Below, in pieces: positions 54,676 through 63,050 of a stretch of DNA of 64,000 nucleotides. The position numbers and the translations under genes are program-made. The stretch is from assembly GCA_050287965.1 (NCBI GenBank), contig JBNKCX010000025.1:6243-70242 (forward strand). Reading direction: 5' to 3'. A model generated the notes under the pieces. The model worked only from the letters and a program-made list of their open reading frames with translations. It ran no database searches and was not told where the DNA came from. Position 1 is the first letter of the stretch. Each line of letters starts with the position of its first letter. Origin of the DNA: CBFDBF01 sp050287965 (GTDB lineage: Bacteria; Pseudomonadota; Gammaproteobacteria; Chromatiales; Chromatiaceae).

Positions 54676-55365
54676 ATGACCATCAAAATCGAAAAGAAAA
54701 TCGTCGACTACAGTGTCGCCAAGGAAGAGGAAGCCGTTCGGACACCGGAGGCCGCCGCCTCTGAGGACGACATTGTCCACATGCATGAAAATGTGGCCCG
54801 GCCGGAGATGCTTTTCGGCTCCACCTATAAGATCAAGACCCCTCTCTCGGAGCATGCCCTCTATGTCACCATAAATGACATTATCCTCAACCAGGGAACA
54901 CCCCATGAGGTACGCCGCCCGTTCGAGGTCTTCATCAACTCCAAAAATATGGACCACTTCCAGTGGATAGTGGCATTAACCAGGATCATTTCAGCCGTAT
55001 TCCGCAAGGGGGGCGATGTCACCTTTCTGGTGGAAGAGCTGCGTTCCGTCTTTGATCCCAGCGGTGGATATTTCAAGAAAGGCGGCAAATTCATGCCCTC
55101 CCTGGTGGCGGAGATCGGAGACGTCATTCACTGCCACCTGGTCATGATCGGCCTGTTGCAGGAAGAAGTACCGGACGAGCACCAGAAAAAGCTCATTGCC
55201 GAGAAAAGGGCGCAATACGAGGCGTCCATCAATATGAAAGACCGGGAGCACGGCAGCGATTTTCCCGAAGGTGCTCAGCTATGCACCAAGTGCAGCACCA
55301 AGGCAATGATTCAGATGGACAACTGCCTGACCTGTCTCAACTGTGGTGAGTCCAAGTGTGGGTAG
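54676..55365 (+). CDS. nrdJb: Class II ribonucleotide reductase subunit NrdJb
   Basis: 229 residues. The middle holds a TSCPD-like domain (YVTINDIILNQGTPHEVRRP, then AEIGDVIHCHLVM-like segments). The last 30 residues contain six cysteines, including CTKC, CLTC and CGESKCG, suited to thiol exchange with the active site and perhaps a metal. It is the second part of the split class II reductase, 134 bp after nrdJa, and is needed for its activity in P. aeruginosa. Its stop is at once followed by a heptamer array. Confidence 0.9.
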   Translation: MTIKIEKKIVDYSVAKEEEAVRTPEAAASEDDIVHMHENVARPEMLFGSTYKIKTPLSEHALYVTINDIILNQGTPHEVRRPFEVFINSKNMDHFQWIVALTRIISAVFRKGGDVTFLVEELRSVFDPSGGYFKKGGKFMPSLVAEIGDVIHCHLVMIGLLQEEVPDEHQKKLIAEKRAQYEASINMKDREHGSDFPEGAQLCTKCSTKAMIQMDNCLTCLNCGESKCG

Positions 55366-55440
55366 TTATGAAGTTTGAAGTTTCGCGACGCATTGCGCCG
55401 CCCCGGCAACTGAAGACTGATAACTTCAAACTACCAACTT
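55365..55440. repeat. Heptamer-type repeats in inverted arrangement
   Basis: Left part (55365-55384): GTTATGAA, GTTTGAA, GTTT. Right part (55408-55440): AACTGA, AGACTGA, TAACTTCAAACTACC, the opposite orientation. It is the same family as near 39.7 kb, enclosing about 23 bp of GC-rich DNA. Confidence 0.7.
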
Positions 55441-55583
55441 TTTACTTTTAACCATGCCTGCTGCTTACCCCCAATATTTCGCCCGTGCCGCCACCCGCCC
55501 GGGCCAATTTGCCGGGGTATTTAGACCCATCCTAAATATCCCCCATGTCGGGCTATTTTTGCCTCCTATTTCCGCCCGAAAGC

Positions 55584-55613
55584 TGTTCTATAAGCCGTCA
55601 TAATCGCTATAAT
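55584..55613 (+). promoter_or_regulatory. Possible promoter of the 80-residue gene
   Basis: A perfect TATAAT (55608-55613) has only a poor -35 (TGTTCT region). It would start transcription about 28 bases before the ATG at 55648; a GAGG ribosome-binding site lies in between. Confidence 0.45.
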
Positions 55614-55647
55614 CAACCTTATTCAATAATAAGCTGAGGTAACAGGG

Positions 55648-55890
55648 ATGAATACTGAACGACGCACAGGCCAGGAGCCCGTTCCAAGGAATCCGGAACG
55701 TCATCTGAATACCACTCAATTATCGGTCCTGCATCGGGTCGAGAGTTTCGGTTGGAAACTTAAATTCCTGCGCCGACCCTTGTTCCAGGAAACGGTCGCC
55801 GTGATAACCAATGCCGACGGCTCGCAGACCGGGGTATTGGAGGAAGACGGCGAGATCAATATGAACTCCGAGGTCCCGTTTAGGGAGTAA
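55648..55890 (+). CDS. Small protein of unknown function
   Basis: 80 residues with a GAGG ribosome-binding site and a good -10 upstream, which argue for a real gene. The N-terminal third is polar and Arg/Pro-rich; the C-terminal half reads VESFGWKLKFLRRPLFQETV then AVITNADGSQTGVLEEDGEI, ending in a short acidic tail. No signal peptide or membrane helix. I do not recognise a named family. It is followed by a hairpin shared with the convergent sppA. Confidence 0.65.
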   Translation: MNTERRTGQEPVPRNPERHLNTTQLSVLHRVESFGWKLKFLRRPLFQETVAVITNADGSQTGVLEEDGEINMNSEVPFRE

Positions 55891-55905
55891 TCGGAACTCG
55901 CTGGT

Positions 55906-55930
55906 GGTAGAAGCGGCGCTTAGCGCCGCG
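55906..55930. repeat. REP-like hairpin
   Basis: GTAGAAGCGGCGCTTAGCGCCGC contains 7-bp arms GCGGCGC/GCGCCGC around TTA. The form GTAGxAGC...GCCGCGAA resembles scattered REP elements of gammaproteobacteria; related pieces are near 27.9 and 39.7 kb. Confidence 0.6.
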
Positions 55931-55953
55931 AAACTTCGAACTCCAGAATTTAA

Positions 55954-55972
55954 AGGCGGGCTATGCCCGCCT
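55954..55972. terminator. Hairpin between convergent genes
   Basis: AGGCGGGC/GCCCGCCT with a 3-base loop. On the minus strand it is followed by TTTAAATT, a weak terminator for sppA; on the plus strand by CTCTAAC. Confidence 0.6.
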
Positions 55973-55997
55973 CTCTAACTGTTAACTCTAAAAAAGT

Positions 55998-56957
55998 TTA
56001 CCTCACAGCGGGCGCACCGGAGAGGCCCATAATGCCGGCCAGTGTTTCCCCTGCGCTGGCGCCCATCTTACGGGCAAAGCGCTCCAACAGATCTTCGGTC
56101 CTGGTGTAATCGACGATCTCTTCCTGACCGATCAACTCCCGGGCTACATAGCTGGCGCTGCCGATACCGTCGACCAGTCCCATCTCGACACTCTCCTCGC
56201 CTATCCAGGACAACCCGCTGAATATCTCATCGTTCGGCTTCAGTCGGTCCCCTCTTCCTTTCTTGACCACCTCGATAAACTGTTGATGCACCTTATCCAG
56301 GAGGGACTGGATGTGCTTACGGTCAAATTGCGTTACCGGGGAGAAGGGATCCAGGGCCCCCTTGTGTTCGCCGGCCGTATACAGTCGCCGCTCGACACCC
56401 AGCTTCTCCATTCCCTCCACAAAACCGAAGCCGTTCATCAGTACACCGATGGAACCGACGATACTGGCCTTGTCCACGTAGATTTCGTCAGCCGCTACCG
56501 CCACGAAATATCCCCCGGAAGCAGCCATATCCCGAACCACCGCGTAGACCGGAATATCCGGATGTTTGGCTTTAAGCCGCTGGATTTCATCGTTGATATA
56601 GCCCGCCTGCACCGGGCTGCCCCCAGGGCTGTTGATACGGATTATGACGCCCTTTGTGTGTTTATTCTTAAAGGCCTCCCGCAAGCCCGTGATGACATTG
56701 TCCGCACTCGCCTCGGCCCCATCCATGATGATTCCATTCACGTCCACCAGCGCCGTATGGGGAGCCTGTTTACCGAGCCCGGCATCCTGTGGAACCAGAA
56801 GCCCGATCAGAAAAAACAGATAAATGAAAGTCAGGATCTTGAAAAAAATCCCCCAGCGACGGGCCCGGCGCCTCTCTTTCAGAGAAGAGAGTGCCAGTTC
56901 CTCAATCAGCTTACGCTCCCACTGTTCCGGTTTGCTGCCGTTTTCACCCGATTCCAT
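55998..56957 (-). CDS. sppA: Signal peptide peptidase SppA (S49 family, short form)
   Basis: 319 residues with one membrane helix (about 37-54) and a single protease domain. The catalytic dyad is visible: Ser147 in DMAASGGYFVA and Lys199 in AGEHKGALDPF; RINSPGGSPVQAG forms the oxyanion region. It digests leftover signal peptides in the inner membrane, with the active site outside. Start chosen at the first Met, giving the normal cytoplasmic lead of about 35 residues. It lies downstream of the HAD and rluC genes. Confidence 0.93.
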   Translation of the reverse strand: MESGENGSKPEQWERKLIEELALSSLKERRRARRWGIFFKILTFIYLFFLIGLLVPQDAGLGKQAPHTALVDVNGIIMDGAEASADNVITGLREAFKNKHTKGVIIRINSPGGSPVQAGYINDEIQRLKAKHPDIPVYAVVRDMAASGGYFVAVAADEIYVDKASIVGSIGVLMNGFGFVEGMEKLGVERRLYTAGEHKGALDPFSPVTQFDRKHIQSLLDKVHQQFIEVVKKGRGDRLKPNDEIFSGLSWIGEESVEMGLVDGIGSASYVARELIGQEEIVDYTRTEDLLERFARKMGASAGETLAGIMGLSGAPAVR

Positions 56958-57068
56958 AATCGCTGTTACCTCTGTTTCCTGTTGTCTACCTGTTTACCGA
57001 CCTAATTATATTGCAGGAGTCGTCGGTGTTTGCGTGGCATTACTCACACTGTTAATTGAGTATCGAGT

Positions 57069-57734
57069 TCACATCGCGTGGATATCGCGTAACCAGCCGG
57101 ATATTTCGTCGATGCTATCCAGACAGGTCAGGGGCTGATGACGCAACAGCCGCTCAACGGAATGGGCCCCATAACTTACCGCCACCCGCTCGGTTCCCGC
57201 ATTACAGGCCATCAGCATATCCCATTCGGTATCTCCGATCATGACGGTTTCACGTCCCTCTACACCCAACTCCTCCATAATCTGCAGCAGCATCTCCGGG
57301 TGCGGCTTGGAGAGAGTCTCATCGGCGCATCGAGTTGCATGGAACAGGTCTCCAATACCGGTATACTCCAGCACCCGATCCAGACCTGCGCGCCCTTTAC
57401 CGGTGGCTACCGCCAACAGATACCCGCTGCGGTTCAACTCCGTCAATACCTCTTCCGCTCCCGGGAACAAGGGTGACGGCGTCTCGTTCTTAATCAAAAA
57501 ATGATATCGGTAGCGAGCCACCACGTCGTCCACCAGTTTCCCGTCGCCCCCCGGAAACAGCGTGGTAACCGCCTCACCCAGACCCAGCCCTATTATATTT
57601 CGAATACTGTCTTCGTCCGGGATAGGCAGACCCAAGTCCCTCGCCGAGGCCCGCACACATTCCACGATCCGTGCCTCCGAGTCCATCAGGGTGCCGTCCC
57701 AATCGAACACCAGTAACGTAAAACGGTTATTCAT
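57069..57734 (-). CDS. HAD-family phosphatase (phosphoglycolate phosphatase-like)
   Basis: 221 residues. Motif I is FDWDGTLMDSEARIV near residue 10, motif II VATGKGR, and motif III/IV KPHPEMLL with MIGDTEWDMLMA. The cap-domain insertion is of the Gph type. Its start overlaps the rluC stop by 4 bp, an association seen in several gammaproteobacteria. It probably hydrolyses a small phosphomonoester such as phosphoglycolate; the substrate is not certain. Confidence 0.9.
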   Translation of the reverse strand: MNNRFTLLVFDWDGTLMDSEARIVECVRASARDLGLPIPDEDSIRNIIGLGLGEAVTTLFPGGDGKLVDDVVARYRYHFLIKNETPSPLFPGAEEVLTELNRSGYLLAVATGKGRAGLDRVLEYTGIGDLFHATRCADETLSKPHPEMLLQIMEELGVEGRETVMIGDTEWDMLMACNAGTERVAVSYGAHSVERLLRHQPLTCLDSIDEISGWLRDIHAM

Positions 57735-58681
57735 TTCCTGAGCCTGTCCAACAGCCGCTGTAACGATTCTTCCAACGGCGCCTCAACCAGCAGTTCGCCG
57801 CCGTCATCCGGCCAGCTTATACCAATAGACTCCGCGTGCAGAAACAGCCTTTTCAGACCCAGTTCCCGCATAGCCCGGTTGGCGGCGTCATCCCCATACT
57901 TCTCATCACCGAGAATGGGTGTCCCCAGATGCGCGAGATGGACCCTGATCTGGTGGGTACGCCCGGTTACTAAGCGGGCCTCCACCAGGGTGGCGTCCCG
58001 GAACCTTTCCCGGACCCGGAAATGGGTGGTTGCGGGTTTCCCCTGCGGATCCACCTTTACAATCCGCTCCCCCCCCTGCAGCAGGTTCTTCAACAGCGGG
58101 ACCTGCACCTTCTCCTGCTGTCTTTCCCAGCGGCCGGAGACCAGCGCGATGTAGCGTTTATCCACACTGTTCTGCCGCAGAAGCTCATGCAGGGTACGCA
58201 GGGTACTGCGTCGCTTAGCGACCAATAAACACCCGGAGGTGTCCCGATCGAGCCGATGCACCAGTTCCAGTTGTCGTTCCTCCGGCCGCAGCAGCCGCAG
58301 CGCCTCAATGACCCCATAACTGAGCCCACTCCCTCCATGAACCGCCACACCGGAGGGTTTATTCAATACAATCAAACGCTTATCCTCGAAAAGTACGGCC
58401 TGTTCCAGTTGCCGCAACAGTCCGGCGCCGGGCTGAGGTTTCGTCTCCCTTGTGGCCACCCGTACCGGAGGAATACGGACCAGGTCGCCCGCCTGCAACC
58501 GGTAGCTTGCCTGAATTCTTCCCTTGTTTACCCGGACCTCGCCCTTGCGCAGGATGCGGTAGACATGGCTCTTCGGTACCCCCTTGAGCAGCCCCAGCAG
58601 AAAATTGTCGATGCGCTGGCCGGCATCGTCCTTCGCGACGACGACCTGCCTGACCAAAGAATTTTGTTTGCTTTCTGACAT
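57731..58681 (-). CDS. rluC: Ribosomal large subunit pseudouridine synthase RluC
   Basis: 316 residues. An N-terminal S4 domain (QRIDNFLLGLL...YRILRKGEVRVN) is followed by the RluA-type catalytic domain, with catalytic Asp145 in HRLDRDTSG. Position divergent from rne supports RluC over RluA or RluD. It converts uridines 955, 2504 and 2580 of 23S rRNA (E. coli numbering) to pseudouridine. Confidence 0.93.
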   Translation of the reverse strand: MSESKQNSLVRQVVVAKDDAGQRIDNFLLGLLKGVPKSHVYRILRKGEVRVNKGRIQASYRLQAGDLVRIPPVRVATRETKPQPGAGLLRQLEQAVLFEDKRLIVLNKPSGVAVHGGSGLSYGVIEALRLLRPEERQLELVHRLDRDTSGCLLVAKRRSTLRTLHELLRQNSVDKRYIALVSGRWERQQEKVQVPLLKNLLQGGERIVKVDPQGKPATTHFRVRERFRDATLVEARLVTGRTHQIRVHLAHLGTPILGDEKYGDDAANRAMRELGLKRLFLHAESIGISWPDDGGELLVEAPLEESLQRLLDRLRK

Positions 58682-58708
58682 TTACGCTATGATACCAGCC
58701 TGGCTTGA

Positions 58709-58737
58709 TTGATGCTCCAGGCCAAGACTGATATAGT
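58709..58737 (+). promoter_or_regulatory. Sigma-70 promoter of rne
   Basis: TTGATG (58709-58714), 17-base spacer, TATAGT (58732-58737). The start near 58744 gives a leader of about 487 bases, as expected for an autoregulated rne gene. Confidence 0.65.
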
Positions 58738-58743
58738 TTGCAA

Positions 58744-59230
58744 GTTATACTTTTCCAAATTGCCCCGTTACAGGGCGGTTGGAGATAGAAAGAGAACTTG
58801 TTGCGGGATTTTTTGTCCTATTTTCCAACAGGTTATCGAAGGTTTTAAGACACCACGCATATCCGTGATGTCCGCCGGTACTGGAAGAAAGCGGGAGTAG
58901 CGCAGTTTACAGCGCCCCGTTACGGGCAAACAGGCTCTAAACAACACGCTCCCTGTCCCAAGGTACGGCAACCGGGAATTCCGTCTGGTGACGGAAATAT
59001 TGAATATAGATTAACTGCGCGCCCCTATCGGCGTATTTTATCGGCGTGGACGAACGGAATCCGTTTCATCCCGCGGGCAAAGCAGCCGCTGACGAGACCG
59101 TGAGGTATTCCGGCGGCCCCTGCTCTCAAGCCGATATATCGAGATAGGGAATTCGCTGAAGATCGCGGTCCTTTTGCCCCTTGCGGCAACGGGACGGGAA
59201 GGCGATGGCGTGCCAAAGGATTTTTACAAC
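58744..59230 (+). ncRNA. Long 5' leader of rne
   Basis: About 490 bases with no credible gene. It contains inverted segments such as CGCCCCGTTACGGGC near 58910-58928. In E. coli the rne leader folds into hairpins that RNase E binds and cleaves to adjust its own level; a similar role is expected, though the structure is not shown here. Confidence 0.5.
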
Positions 59231-62086
59231 ATGAAACGTATGCTGATTAACGCAACTCAGCCGGAAGAGTTGCGTGTGGCCATTGTAGACGGCCAGAAAC
59301 TTTTTAATCTTGATATCGAATCTCCCGGCCGGGAGCAGAAAAAAGCCAATATCTACAAAGGAAAAGTCACCCGGGTTGAACCCAGCCTGGAGGCCGCTTT
59401 TGTCGATTACGGATCCCAGCGTCATGGGTTCCTGCCGCTGAAGGAGATTGCCCGCGCCTATTTCAGAGAGGAGGTCCAGCAAGCCGGTGGCCGCGTCAGC
59501 ATCAAGGATGCTATCCGCGAAGGCCAGGAGCTGGTGGTCCAAGTGGAGAAGGAGGAGCGCGGCAACAAGGGTGCGGCGCTTACCACATTTATCTCCCTTG
59601 CCGGACGCTATCTGGTCCTCATGCCGAACAATCCTCGCGCCGGCGGGGTCTCCCGCCGCATCGAGGGAAGTGATCGTAGCGACCTGCGCGAGGCCATGAG
59701 CAATCTTTCCATACCGGAAGGTATGGGTTTGATCGTACGCACGGCCGGCGTGGGGAAAAGCGAGGATGAGCTTCAGTGGGATCTGGACTACCTTCTGCAG
59801 CTATGGCAGGCCATTGAAACCTCCGCGGTAGAGAAATCGGCACCGTTCCTCATCTACCAGGAAAGCAATGTCATTATTCGCTCCATTCGCGACTATCTGC
59901 GGGCGGATATCGGCGAGATTGTTATCGACCACCCGGATGTGTATCGCGAGGCATGCGAATTCATCCAGCAGGTCATGCCGAAGTACCTGAAGAAGATTCG
60001 TCATTACCAGGACGAAATCCCTCTTTTTACCCGTTACCAGATCGAAAGCCAGATCGAATCGGCCTTCCAGCGGGAAGTACGGCTCCCTTCCGGCGGCTCT
60101 ATCGTCATCGATCATACCGAGGCCCTGACCTCGGTGGATATCAATTCCGCACGCGCGACCAAGGGTTCCGACATTGAGGAGACCGCCCTCAATACCAATC
60201 TGGAAGCGGCGGATGAGGTAGCCCGTCAACTGCGTCTGCGTGATATGGGCGGGCTGTTCGTAATCGATTTCATTGACATGACACCGGCGCGCAACCAGCG
60301 GGAAGTTGAAAATCGGCTACGGGAAGCGCTCAAGCAGGACCGGGCACGGGTCCAGATCGGGAGGATCTCCCGCTTCGGGCTGTTGGAAATGTCCCGGCAA
60401 CGGCTACGCCCCTCCCTTGGCGAATCCAGCCAGCACGTATGTCCCCGCTGCACCGGCCACGGTTTTATACGGAGCGTTGAATCCCTCGCGCTCTCCGTTC
60501 TTCGTATCATCGAAGAAGAGGCGATGAAGGAGAACACCGCTCGCATCGTTGCTCACCTGCCGGTGGATGTGGCGACCTTTCTGCTGAACGAGAAACGTCA
60601 GGCGATCTATGACATCGAGCGCCGCCAGTCCGTCGATGTAGTGCTTGTTCCCAACGTCCATCTCGAGACGCCACATTACAACATCGAACGGATACGTCAG
60701 CAGGATCTCCAGCTATCAGGACGGGAGGTTTCCAGCTACGAGTTGGTTACCAAGCCTGAGCTGGAACCACCCGAATACGCCCGACCCGGCGAAACCAAGG
60801 CGGAAGAACCCGCTGTAAAACGCATCACCCCCGTTGCACCGGCGCCTAAAGCGGAGAAGGTTCCGGCGGATCAGAAACCCGGCTTTATCAGTCGCCTATT
60901 CAACGGTCTGTTTTCCGGCGAGAAAAAAGCGGACGCGACCGACACCTCCAAACCAAAGACACGTGACAGTCAGGACCGCAGACAGTCTCGTTCCGGTCAA
61001 AAGCGTACTTCCGAGGAACGTACGCGTGATACGGGAGGACGTTCTCCGCAGCGCCAGCAATCGCAGAAAGCCGCTTCCGGCAACCGCGGGAAAAAGCGGG
61101 ATCAGAAGCAGGAGAAGGATCGCAAAGAAACAGCCGAGACACAGGAAAAGAAGCAACAGGCCAACAATGTGGAGAACGCCCCGGATACCGCCAGAGGTGA
61201 CGAACAGGATCGAAAAAATACCGGCTCCCGACGCCGCGGCCGTCGTGGTGGTCGGCGCCGTCGCCCGTCCTCGCAGGATGGTGATGGTGTCGAGACCCAA
61301 GGTAACAACCCAATAGAAACGTCTGTTGACTCTCGACCTGCGGAAGAGCAGAGGCAACAGGCTGACGAAGAATCAAGGCCGAAACAGCCGCCCCGTCGCA
61401 CGCGCAAACCCCATATGTCTCAGGATGGCGATATGTCGGTTTCCGCTTCGAACGCAACTTCCGATACTCCCGACGCGGAAAGAGGATCTCAAGCGGAACA
61501 GAAGAAATCCACCGACACATCGGGAGACTCGGCAACGAAACCGAAAGAGAACCCGATTGGAGATGCCGGCATGACCGCTACAGAATCCAAACGGGAGGAA
61601 CCGCCACGGCCGGCGCCCGTAGAAACGGTAAAATCGTTTACTCCCGCCGCAGACAAACCGACGGAACAGAATAGCCTCGTAACCCCAAGGAGTGAGCCGC
61701 CGGCAGGAGCGTTTAAGGAAACAGTGGATAGCTCGACGCAACGGGCTTCCCTGGGGGAACAACAACCGCAACACACATCGAGTATTCCGTCATCATCGGC
61801 TACTGAAGCGAAACCCGTCGCGCAGCCTCCTCAGCCGCGCGAGCAGGTTGAAAACCTGGGTTACACATCCACGCCGAAGGACACGGTGCAATCCCCATCG
61901 AGGCCCGCCGTAGAGGCACAACCTCTACGAACAGGTTCCGAAACCATAAAACAGGAACCATCCAAGCTGCAGCAGGTTGAAACCAAGTCTCCTCCGGAAA
62001 AAACGTCCGAGAGCAAAACACCGTTTCCGAGTCGGGTCCAGACAATACCGCTGGACAAGATCCCCACTTCCGGCGAGGAAAACTGA
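59231..62086 (+). CDS. rne: Ribonuclease E
   Basis: 951 residues from MKRMLINATQPEE at 59231; the frame is open 19 codons earlier but this is the conserved start. The catalytic half has an S1 domain (IYKGKVTRVEPSLEAAFVDY), the DNase I-like site with VDINSARATKG and FVIDFIDM (two metal-binding Asp), and the zinc link CPRCTGHG. The C-terminal 440 residues are low-complexity, with an Arg-rich RNA-binding patch (RRRGRRGGRRRR) that would scaffold the degradosome. It processes rRNA, tRNA and mRNA at the membrane. A strong terminator follows. Confidence 0.96.
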   Translation: MKRMLINATQPEELRVAIVDGQKLFNLDIESPGREQKKANIYKGKVTRVEPSLEAAFVDYGSQRHGFLPLKEIARAYFREEVQQAGGRVSIKDAIREGQELVVQVEKEERGNKGAALTTFISLAGRYLVLMPNNPRAGGVSRRIEGSDRSDLREAMSNLSIPEGMGLIVRTAGVGKSEDELQWDLDYLLQLWQAIETSAVEKSAPFLIYQESNVIIRSIRDYLRADIGEIVIDHPDVYREACEFIQQVMPKYLKKIRHYQDEIPLFTRYQIESQIESAFQREVRLPSGGSIVIDHTEALTSVDINSARATKGSDIEETALNTNLEAADEVARQLRLRDMGGLFVIDFIDMTPARNQREVENRLREALKQDRARVQIGRISRFGLLEMSRQRLRPSLGESSQHVCPRCTGHGFIRSVESLALSVLRIIEEEAMKENTARIVAHLPVDVATFLLNEKRQAIYDIERRQSVDVVLVPNVHLETPHYNIERIRQQDLQLSGREVSSYELVTKPELEPPEYARPGETKAEEPAVKRITPVAPAPKAEKVPADQKPGFISRLFNGLFSGEKKADATDTSKPKTRDSQDRRQSRSGQKRTSEERTRDTGGRSPQRQQSQKAASGNRGKKRDQKQEKDRKETAETQEKKQQANNVENAPDTARGDEQDRKNTGSRRRGRRGGRRRRPSSQDGDGVETQGNNPIETSVDSRPAEEQRQQADEESRPKQPPRRTRKPHMSQDGDMSVSASNATSDTPDAERGSQAEQKKSTDTSGDSATKPKENPIGDAGMTATESKREEPPRPAPVETVKSFTPAADKPTEQNSLVTPRSEPPAGAFKETVDSSTQRASLGEQQPQHTSSIPSSSATEAKPVAQPPQPREQVENLGYTSTPKDTVQSPSRPAVEAQPLRTGSETIKQEPSKLQQVETKSPPEKTSESKTPFPSRVQTIPLDKIPTSGEEN

Positions 62087-62105
62087 GCCGGGAACCCGGT
62101 CCTTC

Positions 62106-62140
62106 AAACAAACGGCGTCCAGAACGGACGCCGTTTGTTT
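62106..62140. terminator. Bidirectional terminator between rne and the phosphatase gene
   Basis: A perfect 15-bp stem (AAACAAACGGCGTCC with its complement) over a 5-base loop, followed by TTTT on the plus strand. The A-tract at its other edge makes it work on the minus strand too. Confidence 0.95.
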
Positions 62141-62153
62141 TTTTACCCGTCCC

Positions 62154-62642
62154 TCACAACTGACTGCGAATATGCTGCAAAAGCCCCATTGCCGCCTCTT
62201 CCACCATATCGAACACCCTTTCAAAACCGTCTCTGCCGCCATAGTAGGGATCCGGCACATCACGAATCCCCAGACCGGGCGCAAAATCGAGAAACATAAA
62301 TAGCTTCTCTTCCGTACCTGGGGGAGCCATATCTCTCAGATTCCTATAGTTATCGTAATCCATGGCGAGGATGAAATCGAAATGATGGAAGTCCGCCTGC
62401 TTTGCTCGCCGAGCCTTCTGACTGCTTAAATCGCATCCTCGCAGCAGCGCCGTTTTCTGCGCGCGCTGATCGGGCGCTTCGCCTACATGATAAGCATGGG
62501 TTCCAGCGGAATCGACCTCAATCAGGTGCGATATTCCTTCCCTCTCTATCAGGGACTCGAATACACCATGCGCCGTCGGGGAACGACAGATGTTGCCCAT
62601 ACAGACAAACAGCACTCTTATCTTTCTTCTCTCTCTACGCAT
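62154..62642 (-). CDS. Low-molecular-weight protein tyrosine phosphatase
   Basis: 162 residues from the ATG at 62642; the frame continues 34 codons upstream but the family begins at RVLFVCMGNICRSPTA. The phosphate loop CMGNICRS (Cys14 to Arg20) and the general-acid DPYYGG are intact. Relatives (Wzb, Ptp) dephosphorylate BY-kinases of polysaccharide loci. Here it is far from the kinase at 24 kb, so the pairing is conjecture; housekeeping relatives next to unrelated genes also exist. Confidence 0.92.
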   Translation of the reverse strand: MRRERRKIRVLFVCMGNICRSPTAHGVFESLIEREGISHLIEVDSAGTHAYHVGEAPDQRAQKTALLRGCDLSSQKARRAKQADFHHFDFILAMDYDNYRNLRDMAPPGTEEKLFMFLDFAPGLGIRDVPDPYYGGRDGFERVFDMVEEAAMGLLQHIRSQL

Positions 62643-63050
62643 AGGGATAACTAGAGGGTATAAAAAATACTTCCGTTTCGCCAAACACAGTTTGCTGGTT
62701 GACAGCCAAAATAACAACCGTCTATCCAATTTCATACTGAACATGCCGATGTATCACCGTCTTCCAGCCGGCCATCATGCGATTTTCGAAATCTATTCCT
62801 GTCTTCTCGTCGGTTTTGCCGGAACGGGTCATCACTTGAGATTTGCGTTGTGTCTCATCCATCACGAGACTCCCGTCCCGAAATTTTAGACTGAGATGAG
62901 TAGACGGAGTTTCCTCCGGAGGAAATGTGACGCACTCGGTGTTTCACCTCCGGGAACGTCTATAGCCTTTAGACCTATGGGGAAATGCCGCCCTGATGCG
63001 GCCCGCACTCAATCCCGCAGGGAAAAAAGTAAAAATAGAGGAGACTCAAA
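62643..63050. other. Long leader region of the RTX repeat gene
   Basis: 408 bp without a gene. It holds a possible promoter (TTGACA 62699-62704, 18 bases, TATCCA 62723-62728), a perfect 16-bp palindrome TTTCCTCCGGAGGAAA (62910-62925) and an imperfect dyad GTCTATAGCCTTTAGAC (62958-62974). The ribosome-binding site AGGAGA lies 8 bases before the start at 63051. I found no match to c-di-GMP or other riboswitch cores. Confidence 0.5.

Noticed and set aside
62881..63050. c-di-GMP (GEMM) riboswitch before the RTX gene
   Set aside because: The GGCAAAC and CGCAAAGC-type core elements are missing.
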